From Clostridia bacterium (GTDB taxonomy: Bacteria > Bacillota > Clostridia > Oscillospirales > Acutalibacteraceae): 32,839 nucleotides of DNA. Position 1 is the stretch's first letter. Each line of letters starts with the position of its first letter. Of the stretch, positions 7,417 through 16,004 are shown piece by piece. The translations under genes and the position numbers were made by a program. The notes under the pieces were generated by a model, which saw only the letters and a program-made list of their open reading frames with translations, was not told where the DNA came from and did not search any database. The stretch is from NCBI GenBank assembly GCA_030526115.1, contig JAUNDK010000026.1, positions 1 through 32,839 of the forward strand. The letters run 5' to 3'.

Positions 7417-7890
7417 TTATTCAACAGGAATATCTTCAATTTCTACCTCAGCATTTTCTTCTGCTTCGGTTGACTCCTGTGATTCGGTTTCAGACTCATC
7501 TGCTTCACAGACAGGCTCCTCAACCTTGATTTCCGGAAGCTTTGCGCCACAGAAAGAGCAGTAAACAGATCCTATTGCGACCTCTTTACCACACTCAGGA
7601 CAGATAGCCTTGTTCTGAAGCTCTGCAATCTGCTTTGCAATATCTGAGAGCTGATTGTAAAGGTCATCAATCTCCTCGATTTTTGATGCAAGTACTGTAT
7701 TGTCTACATTGCTGTTCTTTGTTCCGTCATAGACATACTGACCGAGCTCTGCATATCTTTTTCCAATCTCTGTGTTAAGAGAACTGACATTGTATCTGAG
7801 CTTGGAAATGTCTACAACCTGGTTTGCTTTTCTGCCGAAAACATCGGCGGCACTTTTAACGTTAGCCAATACCTCGTCAATAATGCTCAT
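7417..7890 (-). CDS. Coiled-coil protein with C-terminal zinc ribbon, function unknown
   Basis: A 157-residue protein not assignable to a function. Residues 1-30 are a basic/amphipathic segment (SIIDEVLANVKSAADVFGRKANQ) and residues 30-95 are predicted helical coiled coil (KIEEIDDLYNQLSDIAKQIAELQ). A four-cysteine zinc ribbon follows, with C97-x2-C100 and C111-x2-C114 (CPECGKEV, CSFCGAKL). The last 40 residues are very acidic (Glu/Asp/Ser). There is no signal peptide or membrane helix. ATG at 7888-7890 is chosen because an upstream in-frame ATG at 7905 overlaps the GGAGG ribosome binding site itself. It has a near-consensus promoter and its own terminator. Similar zinc-ribbon/coiled-coil proteins are common in Clostridia, usually annotated as hypothetical or zinc-ribbon domain protein. 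Confidence 0.85.
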   Translation of the reverse strand: MSIIDEVLANVKSAADVFGRKANQVVDISKLRYNVSSLNTEIGKRYAELGQYVYDGTKNSNVDNTVLASKIEEIDDLYNQLSDIAKQIAELQNKAICPECGKEVAIGSVYCSFCGAKLPEIKVEEPVCEADESETESQESTEAEENAEVEIEDIPVE

Positions 7891-7934
7891 AATATAAACC
7901 TCCATATTTCCGTGTTACTTTTAACACTATGGAT

Positions 7935-7963
7935 ATTATATATCAGAACAGCTGTTTTTGCAA
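7935..7963 (-). promoter_or_regulatory. SigmaA-type promoter of the zinc-ribbon gene
   Basis: On the minus strand, -35 TTGCAA (7958-7963) and -10 TATAAT (7935-7940) have a 17-bp spacer. Both hexamers and the spacing are the same as in the padR promoter at 660-688. Transcription is predicted to begin near 7928, giving a leader of about 38 nt. Confidence 0.82.
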
Positions 7964-8002
7964 TTGAATAATAATGTCGAAATTGTGAATTTTTCGCTAA
8001 AA

Positions 8003-8959
8003 TCAGCCATATTTTGGGCCTATGAACTCTCTGAGCATGGATTCTTTCGGAACAAGCTGTGTGGCTATCGGTTCAAAGCGCATCAGCTTTGATTCAAGCT
8101 CTCTTGCTTTTCTGTATGTCGGACTGTTCTCCTCGATTTTTCTGAGCACGGGAATGGCCTGCATTCTGAGAACACATGGTTCATATATATGAATGGAGTT
8201 CACGGTATAATCGGCACTGAGTTTATAAGGGCGGATATATTTATCTTCCCCTGACATTACGTCTTCCCACATTAAAATAGTACCCTCGGCATCTGTTCCT
8301 CTTGTGCGCATATCTCTGACAATTCGGCGAACAAGTCTGATATCCATGGGAGAAATAACCTCTCCGTTAATATCCTTTATCTCCTGCTTCACACTGACAT
8401 AGAGCTTTATCACCCTATCAGCGGGAAGATCTTTTGTAAACACAGGATTGAGTGCGTGAAGACCTTCCATGATAATAATATCATTTTCCTTAAGGTCTAT
8501 TTCCCTGTTATCTCCTACGGTTCTTGAAAGCTCAAAATCAAAGTGAGGTATGCTTATTTTCCCGGATGTAATCGCCTCTGTAAGAGTGATCCTTATCTTC
8601 TCGGCATCGAGTGCATCTACACTTTCATAATCCGGCTTCCCCTCAGAGGTGAGCGGAGTCTGCTCTCTTCCAAGATAGAAATCATCCATGGAAACAATAT
8701 AGGAATTTACACCTCTGTCCCTTAAATATTTCTGAAGAAGATGAGCTGTTGTGGTTTTTCCGGAACTGGACGGACCTGCCAGCATACAGATTCTCAGACT
8801 TTCGTGTCGTGCAAGAATATTTCTCGCTATATCCTCAAGGTGATCCCGATAGGCATTTTCCACCTCGGTTATCATTCTCAACGGATTTTCAATTGCGGCA
8901 TCATTTATCTGCTCAAGATTATTTATATACTTAACGTATCCGCTGGCGAAATTGCTCAT
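8003..8959 (-). CDS. Uridine kinase-like P-loop nucleoside kinase
   Basis: A 318-residue cytosolic kinase of the phosphoribulokinase/uridine kinase family (PF00485). Walker A GPSSSGKTT is at residues 62-70, followed by SMDDFYL (90-96), the aspartate-tyrosine region typical of uridine kinases, then IPHFDFE, and IIIMEGLHALN for Walker B. The family phosphorylates nucleosides with NTP; uridine is the default guess, but related clostridial proteins have not all been tested. Many clostridial relatives are about 550 residues with N-terminal TGS and synthetase-like domains. This one has only a 55-residue N-terminal helix region instead. Start ATG at 8957-8959 has AAAGGAG upstream. It overlaps the end of hemZ by 29 bp, so it is translationally coupled as the last gene of the recJ operon. 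No terminator is clear in the 40 bp before the next promoter. Confidence 0.88.
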   Translation of the reverse strand: MSNFASGYVKYINNLEQINDAAIENPLRMITEVENAYRDHLEDIARNILARHESLRICMLAGPSSSGKTTTAHLLQKYLRDRGVNSYIVSMDDFYLGREQTPLTSEGKPDYESVDALDAEKIRITLTEAITSGKISIPHFDFELSRTVGDNREIDLKENDIIIMEGLHALNPVFTKDLPADRVIKLYVSVKQEIKDINGEVISPMDIRLVRRIVRDMRTRGTDAEGTILMWEDVMSGEDKYIRPYKLSADYTVNSIHIYEPCVLRMQAIPVLRKIEENSPTYRKARELESKLMRFEPIATQLVPKESMLREFIGPKYG

Positions 8960-10397
8960 ATAGCTCCTTTATTCCGTCTTTTCTGGATATTACCTCATCA
9001 AAACGGTCAAGATAATCGTATGAATATTTGAAATTGAAAATGCGCTCCAGTCTGTCGCTGTAAGGATCCTTGAGCTTGGTTACACCGCCGGCACCACATG
9101 CAATGACGGTCTGAGATTCATCCATGGTATAGATATTATATGCACAGACTGTTCCGGGCTTTGCCCATCCTGTATTCTCAAGGTTTCCCACCATACGTGA
9201 CTGACGATATAGATAATATGGTTCGTAGCCCTCTTCTGTCAGGCGTTTTACGGAATAATCTATCATATCATCCGCAAGGTTACGGTTGTTGTGGTAATCC
9301 TGAGTTTCCTGCTCATGGAAAATTCTTGCCGAACGCTTAAGCGCAAGAGAATGAACCGTGATATTCTCAGGATTAAGCTTAAACACCTTCTCGAGGGTAT
9401 CGACAAAACTCTCATAGGTATCGCCCTGAAGACCTGCAATAAGATCCATATTGATATTGTCCATGCCACACTCTCTTGCAAGGTTATATGCATCCACAAC
9501 ATCCTGTGCGGTATGTTTTCTTCCTATGTTCTCGAGAACATTATCCTGCAGAGTCTGCGGATTCACGCTGATTCTTGTTATTCCGAGAGAACGAAGAGTA
9601 TCGAGCTTATCTTTATCAATGGTGTCAGGTCGGCCGGCTTCTACCGTAAACTCATGGCAGGAGCTCATATCAAAACATTCGTAAACCTTTTCGATTACTC
9701 TTCTTAACTGGTCGGGATTGAGTGTTGTCGGAGTTCCTCCACCCATGTATGCACTGATAAGACGAAGACCTGTTTCTTTTACAACCTTTGCTGTGTACTC
9801 GATTTCCTCAAGAAGTTTTTCTACATAAGGCTCAATGAGTTTCTTCTGCTTCTCTATACTCTGGGAGACAAAGGAGCAGTAGGCACATCTTGTGGGACAG
9901 AAAGGAATTGAGATATAAAGGCTGAAGTCGTTTTCTTCAACAGCTTCAACTATAGGATTCTGAACCCCACCGATTTTACGGCAGAACTCGGTTTTTTCTT
10001 CGCTTACATAATATTTTTCTTCAAAGAGTCTGATTGCCTCTTCCTCACCATATTTATTCACATAACCACAGTAAAGCTTGACAGGATGTATGCCTGTGAG
10101 CATGCCCCACTTCGGAACATAACCGCAGAACTCTGTGAAGCAGAGGAAAATTGTATTTGTTATGTTGTATTCTTTATCTGAGAGATCTGTGATTTTCATC
10201 ACTTTTTTATGGTGCTCACCTTTACGGAAGATTTCGCAGGAGCACTCATCATCGCCGTATATGGCTTTAATGTAATCTTCACCCTCGACTACATCGTTAG
10301 TATCAATGGTTTCCTTTAATTCATCGTATGGAAAAAAGAGGCGGAAGAGATTGCCCGCCTCGTAGTGGAAAAAGTTGTCGCTTAAATATAAAATCAT
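8931..10397 (-). CDS. hemZ: HemZ-type radical SAM coproporphyrinogen dehydrogenase-like protein
   Basis: A 488-residue radical SAM protein of the HemN/HemZ group. The first 155 residues are the extra N-terminal region typical of HemZ. The [4Fe-4S] cluster motif CPTRCAYC follows, with cysteines at 167, 171 and 174 (Cx3Cx2C), and AYMGGGTPTTL provides the SAM-binding glycine motif. The HemN-type C-terminal domain reads YEPYYLYRQSRMVGNLENTGWAKPG. HemZ is named for oxygen-independent oxidation of coproporphyrinogen III, but many HemN-like proteins have other roles such as haem chaperoning, so the exact activity is uncertain. No other haem gene is nearby. Start ATG at 10397 has AAAGGAAA upstream. 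It is 21 bp after the MBL hydrolase gene, in the recJ-relA-MBL-hemZ operon order common in Clostridia. Confidence 0.9.
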   Translation of the reverse strand: MILYLSDNFFHYEAGNLFRLFFPYDELKETIDTNDVVEGEDYIKAIYGDDECSCEIFRKGEHHKKVMKITDLSDKEYNITNTIFLCFTEFCGYVPKWGMLTGIHPVKLYCGYVNKYGEEEAIRLFEEKYYVSEEKTEFCRKIGGVQNPIVEAVEENDFSLYISIPFCPTRCAYCSFVSQSIEKQKKLIEPYVEKLLEEIEYTAKVVKETGLRLISAYMGGGTPTTLNPDQLRRVIEKVYECFDMSSCHEFTVEAGRPDTIDKDKLDTLRSLGITRISVNPQTLQDNVLENIGRKHTAQDVVDAYNLARECGMDNINMDLIAGLQGDTYESFVDTLEKVFKLNPENITVHSLALKRSARIFHEQETQDYHNNRNLADDMIDYSVKRLTEEGYEPYYLYRQSRMVGNLENTGWAKPGTVCAYNIYTMDESQTVIACGAGGVTKLKDPYSDRLERIFNFKYSYDYLDRFDEVISRKDGIKELYEQFRQRIR

Positions 10398-10418
10398 AGT
10401 TTAAGTTTCCTTTATGTA

Positions 10419-11042
10419 TTAGACAAAACTTCCGCCAAGATAAGGATTGTACTTTTTCTCTGTGGAAAGCTTTGTTGCTGCCCCGTGGCCCGGGTATATA
10501 TCGTAATCTCCCTCAAGAGATATCAGTTTTCGCAGAGATTTATTCATGTCTGCCATGCTTCCTCCCGGGAAGTCTGTTCTGCCGATGGAGCTCTCGAAAA
10601 GGGTATCTCCGCTGAATATTACATCATCTGTAATATAGCAGCAGCTGCCCGGTGTATGTCCCGGTGTGAGCATTACCCTGATTTCGGTATCTCCAAGCAT
10701 GATAATTTCTCCGTCGGAAAGTTTTCTGTCAGCCTTGAGAGATATTTCAGCATCCATCATAGAAGCGAGATTGCTGTTTGAGTCCTCCAGACCGGGAGCA
10801 TCAATTGCTGTAATAAGAATCTCCGCACCTGTAAGACTGCGAAGTTTATCTGCGGAATAAATATGGTCGAAATGGTTATGGGTGAGCAGAATATACTTTA
10901 TATTACACGCCGAGGCTACTGCCTCAGGCTTAACATAGACGAGGTCCGGGTCTATCACAGCGGAGAGACCCGAAGTTTCGTCTGTAATTACATATGTATT
11001 TTCACCGAGCAAACCACATTCAAAGTATGGTGTAACTTTCAT
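10419..11042 (-). CDS. MBL-fold metallo-hydrolase (glyoxalase II-like)
   Basis: A 207-residue metallo-beta-lactamase-fold hydrolase of the glyoxalase II-like group. The metal-binding motif THNHFDH is at residues 54-60. Further ligands lie in TPGHTPGS, FSGDTLF (bridging aspartate) and YPGHGAAT, in the expected order, so both metal sites look complete. The likely reaction is thioester or similar hydrolysis in the cytosol, but the true substrate of this clostridial subgroup is unknown. Start ATG at 11042, with AGGAG formed by the last codons of relA; the gap to relA is only 3 bp, implying coupled translation. The location between relA and hemZ is a conserved arrangement in Clostridia, without a known functional reason. 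Confidence 0.92.
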   Translation of the reverse strand: MKVTPYFECGLLGENTYVITDETSGLSAVIDPDLVYVKPEAVASACNIKYILLTHNHFDHIYSADKLRSLTGAEILITAIDAPGLEDSNSNLASMMDAEISLKADRKLSDGEIIMLGDTEIRVMLTPGHTPGSCCYITDDVIFSGDTLFESSIGRTDFPGGSMADMNKSLRKLISLEGDYDIYPGHGAATKLSTEKKYNPYLGGSFV

Positions 11043-11045
11043 TTG

Positions 11046-13247
11046 TCAGCTCCTGTCGATTGAAATAACTCCCTTTATCTTTGAGAGACGTTCAATTACT
11101 GTGCGCAGATGCTCAAGACCATCGATGGAAATTGTGGCTGAAATAACAGCGTTATCTGAATTCTTGATACCACGGGAATTTAAATCGTGAATAAACAGAT
11201 GCATGTTTGCCATCTGCATTGTGACATCGGCAAGGAGACCTGCTCTGTCCTGAGCCACAATATGAAGTGTGGACTTGAATTCCTCTTTGACCTGACCTTC
11301 CCAGTGGGCATTTACCCAGCGTTCCGGCTCAGGACAGACACTCATGTCCTTCGGTACATTTGTACAGCTCTTCTTGTGTACGGATACTCCGAAACCTCTT
11401 GTGATGAAACCGATGATATCATCACCCGGAAGCGGATTACAGCAACGGGAGAACTTGATGAGACAGTTATCCATTCCGTCGATAAGAACACCGCCCGCTG
11501 TCTTCTTGCGTGTCTGTGGAACAGGCTGTGCGGAAAGTGCCTCTTCCGCAGTAATCTCCACAACCGGCTTTGCAATCTTCTGATACTCCTCCTTGATTCT
11601 TGGGAGAATCTTCCAGATCTGAATTCCGCCGTAACCGATAGCGGCAAAGAAATCATCCTCGGTGGTTGCACTGTGGCGTTTGCCGATGGAGTCTATCATA
11701 TACTGCATGAGCTGGTCGCTCATGACAATACCGTTTCGTTTGAATTCCTTTTCGAGCTCTGAACGGCCCTCGAGAATATTCTCTTCCCTCTTCTCCTTTT
11801 TGAACCAGGAGCGAATCTTATTTCGAGCCTCTGATGTTCTTACAAGGCTGAGCCAGTCTCTGTTTGGGCCATGGGTTGCATCTTTGGTTGTGATAATTTC
11901 GATAATTTCGCCTGTTTTTACCTTGTAATCAAGCGGAACGATTTTTTTATCAACCTTTGCACCTATCATTCTGTTACCAACGGCAGAATGAATTGCATAG
12001 GCAAAATCTATAACATTTGAACCCTGAGGAAGAACTATAACATCTCCTTTTGGAGTGAATACGAAAACTTCCTCGGGAATAAGGTCTGTTTTAATTGAAG
12101 AAATAAGCTCTGTAATATCTCCGCTGTTCTCCTGGTTATCAAGCATGTGACGAATCCATGTGAGTCTCTGCTCGAGGGAATCATCTTTGCCGGATTCCTG
12201 AAGGCCAAGTTTATATTTCCAATGAGCCGCAATACCGTATTCGGCTGTATGGTGCATCTCCCATGTACGAATCTGAACCTCAAAAGGGATACCCTCTTTT
12301 CCGATTACTGTTGTGTGAAGGGACTGGTACATATTCGGCTTAGGAGTGGAGATATAATCTTTGAATCTGTTTGGAATAGGAGTGTACATATCGTGGATAA
12401 TACCGAGAACATTGTAACAGTCGGTAATGGAATCCACGATTACACGCAGAGCAAACAGATCGTATATCTGATCGAAAGACTTGCCCTGAATGAACATCTT
12501 TCGATATATTCCGTTTATTGATTTTACTCTGCCCTCAATATAAACATCGGGCATCATTGGATTTAAACGGGTTTTGATTTCTACCTTGGTTTTCTCAATA
12601 AATGCCGCACGGGATGTGCTGATTGCCTCAAGGTTGGAGAGTATCTCATTGTATGCAATCGGATCCATATACTGAAGAGAAATGTCTTCCATATATTCCT
12701 TAACCGCACGGATACCGAGACGGTGAGCAATAGGCGCATACACCTCAAGACACTCATGGGCCTTATCTCTCTGCTTCTGCGGAGTCATGAACTCAAGTGT
12801 GGAGAGATTATGCATTCTGTCAGCAAACTTGATAATGATAACTCTGATATCCTCAGCCATTGCCATGAGCATCTTGCGGATATTCTCCGCCTGAAGCTCT
12901 TCTCTTGATGAGAACGGAATCTGAGCGATTTTGGTAAGTCCATCGATAAGCAGGGCTATATCATCACCGAAGCTTTTGCGGACATCATCGAGTGTCATAT
13001 CGGTGTCTTCAACAACATCATGAAGAAGTCCTGCTATTACAGACTGAGAATCCATTCCCATTTCCACCAGCAGATATGCCACGGACACAGGATGAATGAT
13101 ATACGGTTCTCCGGATTTTCTCACCTGATTCTGGTGCTGTTTCTCCGCAACCTTATATGCCCTCTCTATGTTTGCGAGGTCATAATCCTTATCACTTTCT
13201 TTTATTTTCTGAAGTAACTCTTCATAAGTTCTTGTTCTGACTTCCAA
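11046..13247 (-). CDS. relA: Bifunctional (p)ppGpp synthetase/hydrolase
   Basis: Long RelA/SpoT homologue of 733 residues that makes and degrades the stringent-response alarmone (p)ppGpp. The N-terminal HD hydrolase domain has H52, the H76-D77 pair in LLHDVVEDTD, and D143 in KFADRMHN, so it looks active. The synthetase domain (about 230-345) has GRVKSINGIYRKM, the family EYQSLH-like motif as MYQSLHTTV, and FEVQIRT. A TGS domain (about 395-455) follows, with VFTPKGDVIVLPQGSNVIDFAYAIHS. A zinc-finger/conserved-cysteine region reads FSRCCNPLPGDDIIGFITRG, and a C-terminal ACT domain (about 655-733) has HIVAQDRAGLLADVT. The start is TTG at 13245-13247 with GGGTG upstream; no ATG lies near. It is 24 bp after recJ in the same operon. 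Confidence 0.96.
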   Translation of the reverse strand: MEVRTRTYEELLQKIKESDKDYDLANIERAYKVAEKQHQNQVRKSGEPYIIHPVSVAYLLVEMGMDSQSVIAGLLHDVVEDTDMTLDDVRKSFGDDIALLIDGLTKIAQIPFSSREELQAENIRKMLMAMAEDIRVIIIKFADRMHNLSTLEFMTPQKQRDKAHECLEVYAPIAHRLGIRAVKEYMEDISLQYMDPIAYNEILSNLEAISTSRAAFIEKTKVEIKTRLNPMMPDVYIEGRVKSINGIYRKMFIQGKSFDQIYDLFALRVIVDSITDCYNVLGIIHDMYTPIPNRFKDYISTPKPNMYQSLHTTVIGKEGIPFEVQIRTWEMHHTAEYGIAAHWKYKLGLQESGKDDSLEQRLTWIRHMLDNQENSGDITELISSIKTDLIPEEVFVFTPKGDVIVLPQGSNVIDFAYAIHSAVGNRMIGAKVDKKIVPLDYKVKTGEIIEIITTKDATHGPNRDWLSLVRTSEARNKIRSWFKKEKREENILEGRSELEKEFKRNGIVMSDQLMQYMIDSIGKRHSATTEDDFFAAIGYGGIQIWKILPRIKEEYQKIAKPVVEITAEEALSAQPVPQTRKKTAGGVLIDGMDNCLIKFSRCCNPLPGDDIIGFITRGFGVSVHKKSCTNVPKDMSVCPEPERWVNAHWEGQVKEEFKSTLHIVAQDRAGLLADVTMQMANMHLFIHDLNSRGIKNSDNAVISATISIDGLEHLRTVIERLSKIKGVISIDRS

Positions 13248-13271
13248 AATAACACCCGGTTTCGTTTAGAA

Positions 13272-15317
13272 TTATTTGAATAAGGAAAGTATAGGTGATG
13301 CAAAAATATCTGTTTTTCCCTGTGTGGGAAGCACTGTGATTTCCGATGCCTCACCGTATTCTGTTTCTGCGATGAGCTTTCTTTCCACAAGCACATCAAG
13401 GCAAAGTCTGAGTTTTGCGTAGCTCCATCCCTCTCTGGATAATCTTGAGAGAAGTGAAGTGAGTCCGGCTTTCCAGCCTGAAGCTCTTAAAAATCTGTAA
13501 AGCTCGGCAAAATCATCCCTTGCAGGAAGCATTGCGGCTTTTTCACGAGGTGTAAGACCCTCATGAAGTTTATATTTCTCATAAACACGAAGCGATGAAA
13601 TAAGTTCGCTCATGTCCTGACCTGAAATTTTCATTTCTTTTATCTGTACCGTAAGAGTCTGGGAACCCTTAAACAGTTTGCTCTCCAAAGTTACCGCAAG
13701 ATCGAGAACATCACCTACAACAAAGGGGAAACTTTTCTCATCCATAGAGAACTTCATGCATGTTACGGTGGATTCTCCCCTTGAGAATGTGAGTCGCAGG
13801 TGGTTACCTCCACCAACAGGAGAAATACCCTCCAGCTTCATGTTATATAAACCGAAAAGCGGAGAAGGATTAGATGCTCCAAACGGCTCCATAATGGAAA
13901 GGCTCTCGGGAATTGCCGGAGATAGTGCGGATGGAAGCAGCTTCATATCCACGGTTATTCTCTGTGCAGGCATTATCGGATGATGCATTGCCGCATACTC
14001 ATTTATTTTATCTCTGAAAACAGATATATTTTCCGGAGTAAGCGTAATACCCGCCGCCATAGGATGACCACCGTATTTGATGAGCAGATCATCACAGTAA
14101 GTGATGGCTTCAAAAAGATTAAATCCCTCTACACTTCTACCCGAACCCTTTGATTCATTTCCGTTTTCCGCAATAATCATACATGGTTTGCCGTAGCGTT
14201 CTGTGATTCTTGCGGCTACTATACCTACAACACCATGATGCCAGCCTTTTCCGCCGACAACAATTACTCTGGCGTATTTTATGCTGTCATCATTTTCAAT
14301 GGAGTCGATTACACTCTCTGTAATCTGAGCCTCGACATTTCGACGCTCGGTATTATCGTTGCAGATAGCTTCGCTTAAATCATCCGCCTCATCGGGGTCA
14401 TCTGTTATGAGCAGTCTTACGGCTCTGTCGGAATCTCCCATTCGACCGGTGGCATTGATTCTCGGCACTATGGTAAATGCAACAGATGTGGAAGTGAGCC
14501 TGCGCTCTGTGTTTCCTGATTTCTCTATTAATGAACGGATTCCCGCACGTTCGCTGTCCACCAGCATGCGAAGTCCTGTTCGAACTATGCTTCTGTTTTC
14601 ACCAAGGAGCGGTACAATATCACCGATTATTCCTATGGAGGCAAGGTCGGCATATTCATTTATCAGTTCCTCCGGGTCACCGAACTCTGATTCTATTGCC
14701 TGAACCAGCTTGAAAGCAATGGCGGCACCACAGTAATCACGAAACTCGAGACCCTCGTTGCCGGGAATATATGGGTCGACAACTGCCACAGCCTCAGGAA
14801 GAATATCGTGGGGACGATGGTGGTCTGTTACAACCGTATCAATACCGAGTGAATTTGCATGGGCAATCTCTTTGATTGAAGCAATTCCGTTATCCACAGT
14901 AACGATGAGTTTTACACCCTGCTCGTGGAGATAATCTATGGCTGCAATGTTCATGCCATAGCCCTCGCCTTCACGCTTTGGGATATACCACATGACATCG
15001 GCACCGTTTTTTTCAAGGTAAGTATAAAGAATTGACGTTGATGTGACGCCATCGGCATCATAGTCACCGAAAATAGCGATTTTCTCGTATTCTTCAAGAG
15101 CTGTTCTTATTCTGTCTGCCGCTTTGTCCATATCCTTTAGCAGGAACGGATCGGCGAATTCACTGCTTCTTCCAAGAAGATCGTTTATCTGCTCAGGCTT
15201 TGTGAAGCCCCTGACCTGCAAAAGCATGGCAAGTATGGACGGCAGACCGTGATTCTGAGCTATACTTATAGCCTGTTCTTTGTTGAGAGGCAGAACCTCC
15301 CAGTTTTTCAGATTCAT
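13272..15317 (-). CDS. recJ: Single-stranded-DNA exonuclease RecJ
   Basis: A 5'-3' single-strand-specific exonuclease used in recombination and mismatch or base-excision repair. The DHH domain carries IFGDYDADGVTS (residues 83-94) and VTDHHRP (163-169), the Mn-binding motifs II and III. A further motif VTVDNGI (139-145) sits between them. The DHHA1 region has GGHPMAAGITL, and an OB-like domain and a RecJ-like C-terminal domain follow. At 681 residues it is longer than E. coli RecJ (577), with an extra C-terminal segment of about 100 residues as in other Firmicutes. ATG at 15315-15317 is chosen; an in-frame TTG eleven codons upstream has no ribosome binding site and adds residues not like RecJ. 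It is the first gene of the recJ-relA-MBL-hemZ-kinase operon. The apt gene often found between recJ and relA is absent. Confidence 0.94.
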   Translation of the reverse strand: MNLKNWEVLPLNKEQAISIAQNHGLPSILAMLLQVRGFTKPEQINDLLGRSSEFADPFLLKDMDKAADRIRTALEEYEKIAIFGDYDADGVTSTSILYTYLEKNGADVMWYIPKREGEGYGMNIAAIDYLHEQGVKLIVTVDNGIASIKEIAHANSLGIDTVVTDHHRPHDILPEAVAVVDPYIPGNEGLEFRDYCGAAIAFKLVQAIESEFGDPEELINEYADLASIGIIGDIVPLLGENRSIVRTGLRMLVDSERAGIRSLIEKSGNTERRLTSTSVAFTIVPRINATGRMGDSDRAVRLLITDDPDEADDLSEAICNDNTERRNVEAQITESVIDSIENDDSIKYARVIVVGGKGWHHGVVGIVAARITERYGKPCMIIAENGNESKGSGRSVEGFNLFEAITYCDDLLIKYGGHPMAAGITLTPENISVFRDKINEYAAMHHPIMPAQRITVDMKLLPSALSPAIPESLSIMEPFGASNPSPLFGLYNMKLEGISPVGGGNHLRLTFSRGESTVTCMKFSMDEKSFPFVVGDVLDLAVTLESKLFKGSQTLTVQIKEMKISGQDMSELISSLRVYEKYKLHEGLTPREKAAMLPARDDFAELYRFLRASGWKAGLTSLLSRLSREGWSYAKLRLCLDVLVERKLIAETEYGEASEITVLPTQGKTDIFASPILSLFK

Positions 15318-15397
15318 AATTAATATACACCGGTGGCAGGCTTCATTCAAAAATCAACTTATATGCCATCGGATTCTGTCCTTCGTAATATGGAACT

Positions 15398-15426
15398 ATT
15401 TTAGCATTTTTTCGTTTTCTGTTCAA
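15398..15426 (-). promoter_or_regulatory. Promoter of the recJ operon
   Basis: On the minus strand, -35 TTGAAC (15421-15426), a 17-bp spacer ending in TGC, and -10 TAAAAT (15398-15403) form an extended -10 promoter. It lies just past the terminator of the histidine operon. The predicted leader to recJ is about 75 nt, in which I see no riboswitch-like structure. Confidence 0.7.
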
Positions 15427-15454
15427 GAAAATACGGAAACTTTTTCATAACCGT

Positions 15455-15492
15455 AAAAACAAAAATGCAGCCGAACCGTCAGTCGACTGCAT
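15455..15492 (-). terminator. Terminator of the histidine operon
   Basis: Ten base pairs (15465-15474 with 15483-15492, ATGCAGCCGA/TCGACTGCAT, one G-U in the RNA) close an 8-nt loop. On the minus strand they are followed by TTTTTGTTTTT. It lies 4 bp after the stop of the methyltransferase-like gene, which places that gene inside the histidine transcription unit. Confidence 0.9.
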
Positions 15493-15496
15493 AATT

Positions 15497-16003
15497 TTAC
15501 TTTTTGGCTGTAATAACAAAAGCGTGAGATAAAAGCATTCCGTTATACTGATAGTTCTGATAACGCTGTACAATTCTGAAGCCTGTGTTTTTCAGTTTAA
15601 CGCACTCGTTCTCAAGATTGTAGGGATAAGGATAAAGCTCTTTATTAAAGTCTGCATCCGAAGAACCTGTCTGCTCTGTCAGAAGGTGGCCGCCCTTTTT
15701 AAGCACTCTCTTAACTTCATCAATGCTGTATGGCACGCAGAGGCACACAACAAGATTGAAACTCTCATCTTCAAAAGGCAGATTCGTTCCCTCGGAATAT
15801 TCAGCTGCTATACCATAGGCATTCAGCATTTCAGCTTTTTTCGATGAAGTCACAACGGTCTTCACTTTGCTGACATCCTTTGTAAGTTCAAAGACGAAAT
15901 TCTCAGCTTCGTTACCGCTTATTACAAGTATTTCAGTCTCCGGTTTTACGAACTCGGAGACCATCTGTTTAAAGTTCCAGTTTGAATTGGTATTCTGATT
16001 CAT
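15497..16003 (-). CDS. Methyltransferase-fold protein with degenerate SAM motif, last gene of the his operon
   Basis: A 168-residue protein resembling class I (type 11) methyltransferases in its second half. LPFEDESFNLVVC (residues 75-87) is the typical motif around strand 4, and EVKRVLKKGGHLLTEQ (96-111) the usual helix-strand 5 piece. The first half is unlike an active enzyme. The glycine-rich motif I (normally DxGxGxG) reads ILVISGNEAEN at 25-35, and the acidic residue expected after strand 2 is missing in KTVVTSSKK. SAM binding is therefore doubtful, or the ligand has changed. The gene starts one base after the hisE stop codon, so it is translationally coupled, and a strong terminator follows. 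It is not a known histidine enzyme. A regulatory, chaperone-like or unrelated role cannot be distinguished. Confidence 0.75.
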   Translation of the reverse strand: MNQNTNSNWNFKQMVSEFVKPETEILVISGNEAENFVFELTKDVSKVKTVVTSSKKAEMLNAYGIAAEYSEGTNLPFEDESFNLVVCLCVPYSIDEVKRVLKKGGHLLTEQTGSSDADFNKELYPYPYNLENECVKLKNTGFRIVQRYQNYQYNGMLLSHAFVITAKK

Positions 16004-16004
16004 A

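Noticed and set aside
7891-7905. Five-codon upstream extension of the zinc-ribbon gene
   Set aside because: Its ATG is part of the ATGGAGG that serves as ribosome binding site for the ATG at 7890.
11187-11762. 191-residue plus-strand open frame inside relA
   Set aside because: Antisense to the TGS-to-ACT part of relA, with no promoter or ribosome binding site; a by-product of relA codon use.
15318-15350. Eleven-codon upstream extension of recJ from a TTG
   Set aside because: No ribosome binding site, and the extra residues do not resemble RecJ N-termini; the ATG at 15317 gives a family-like start.
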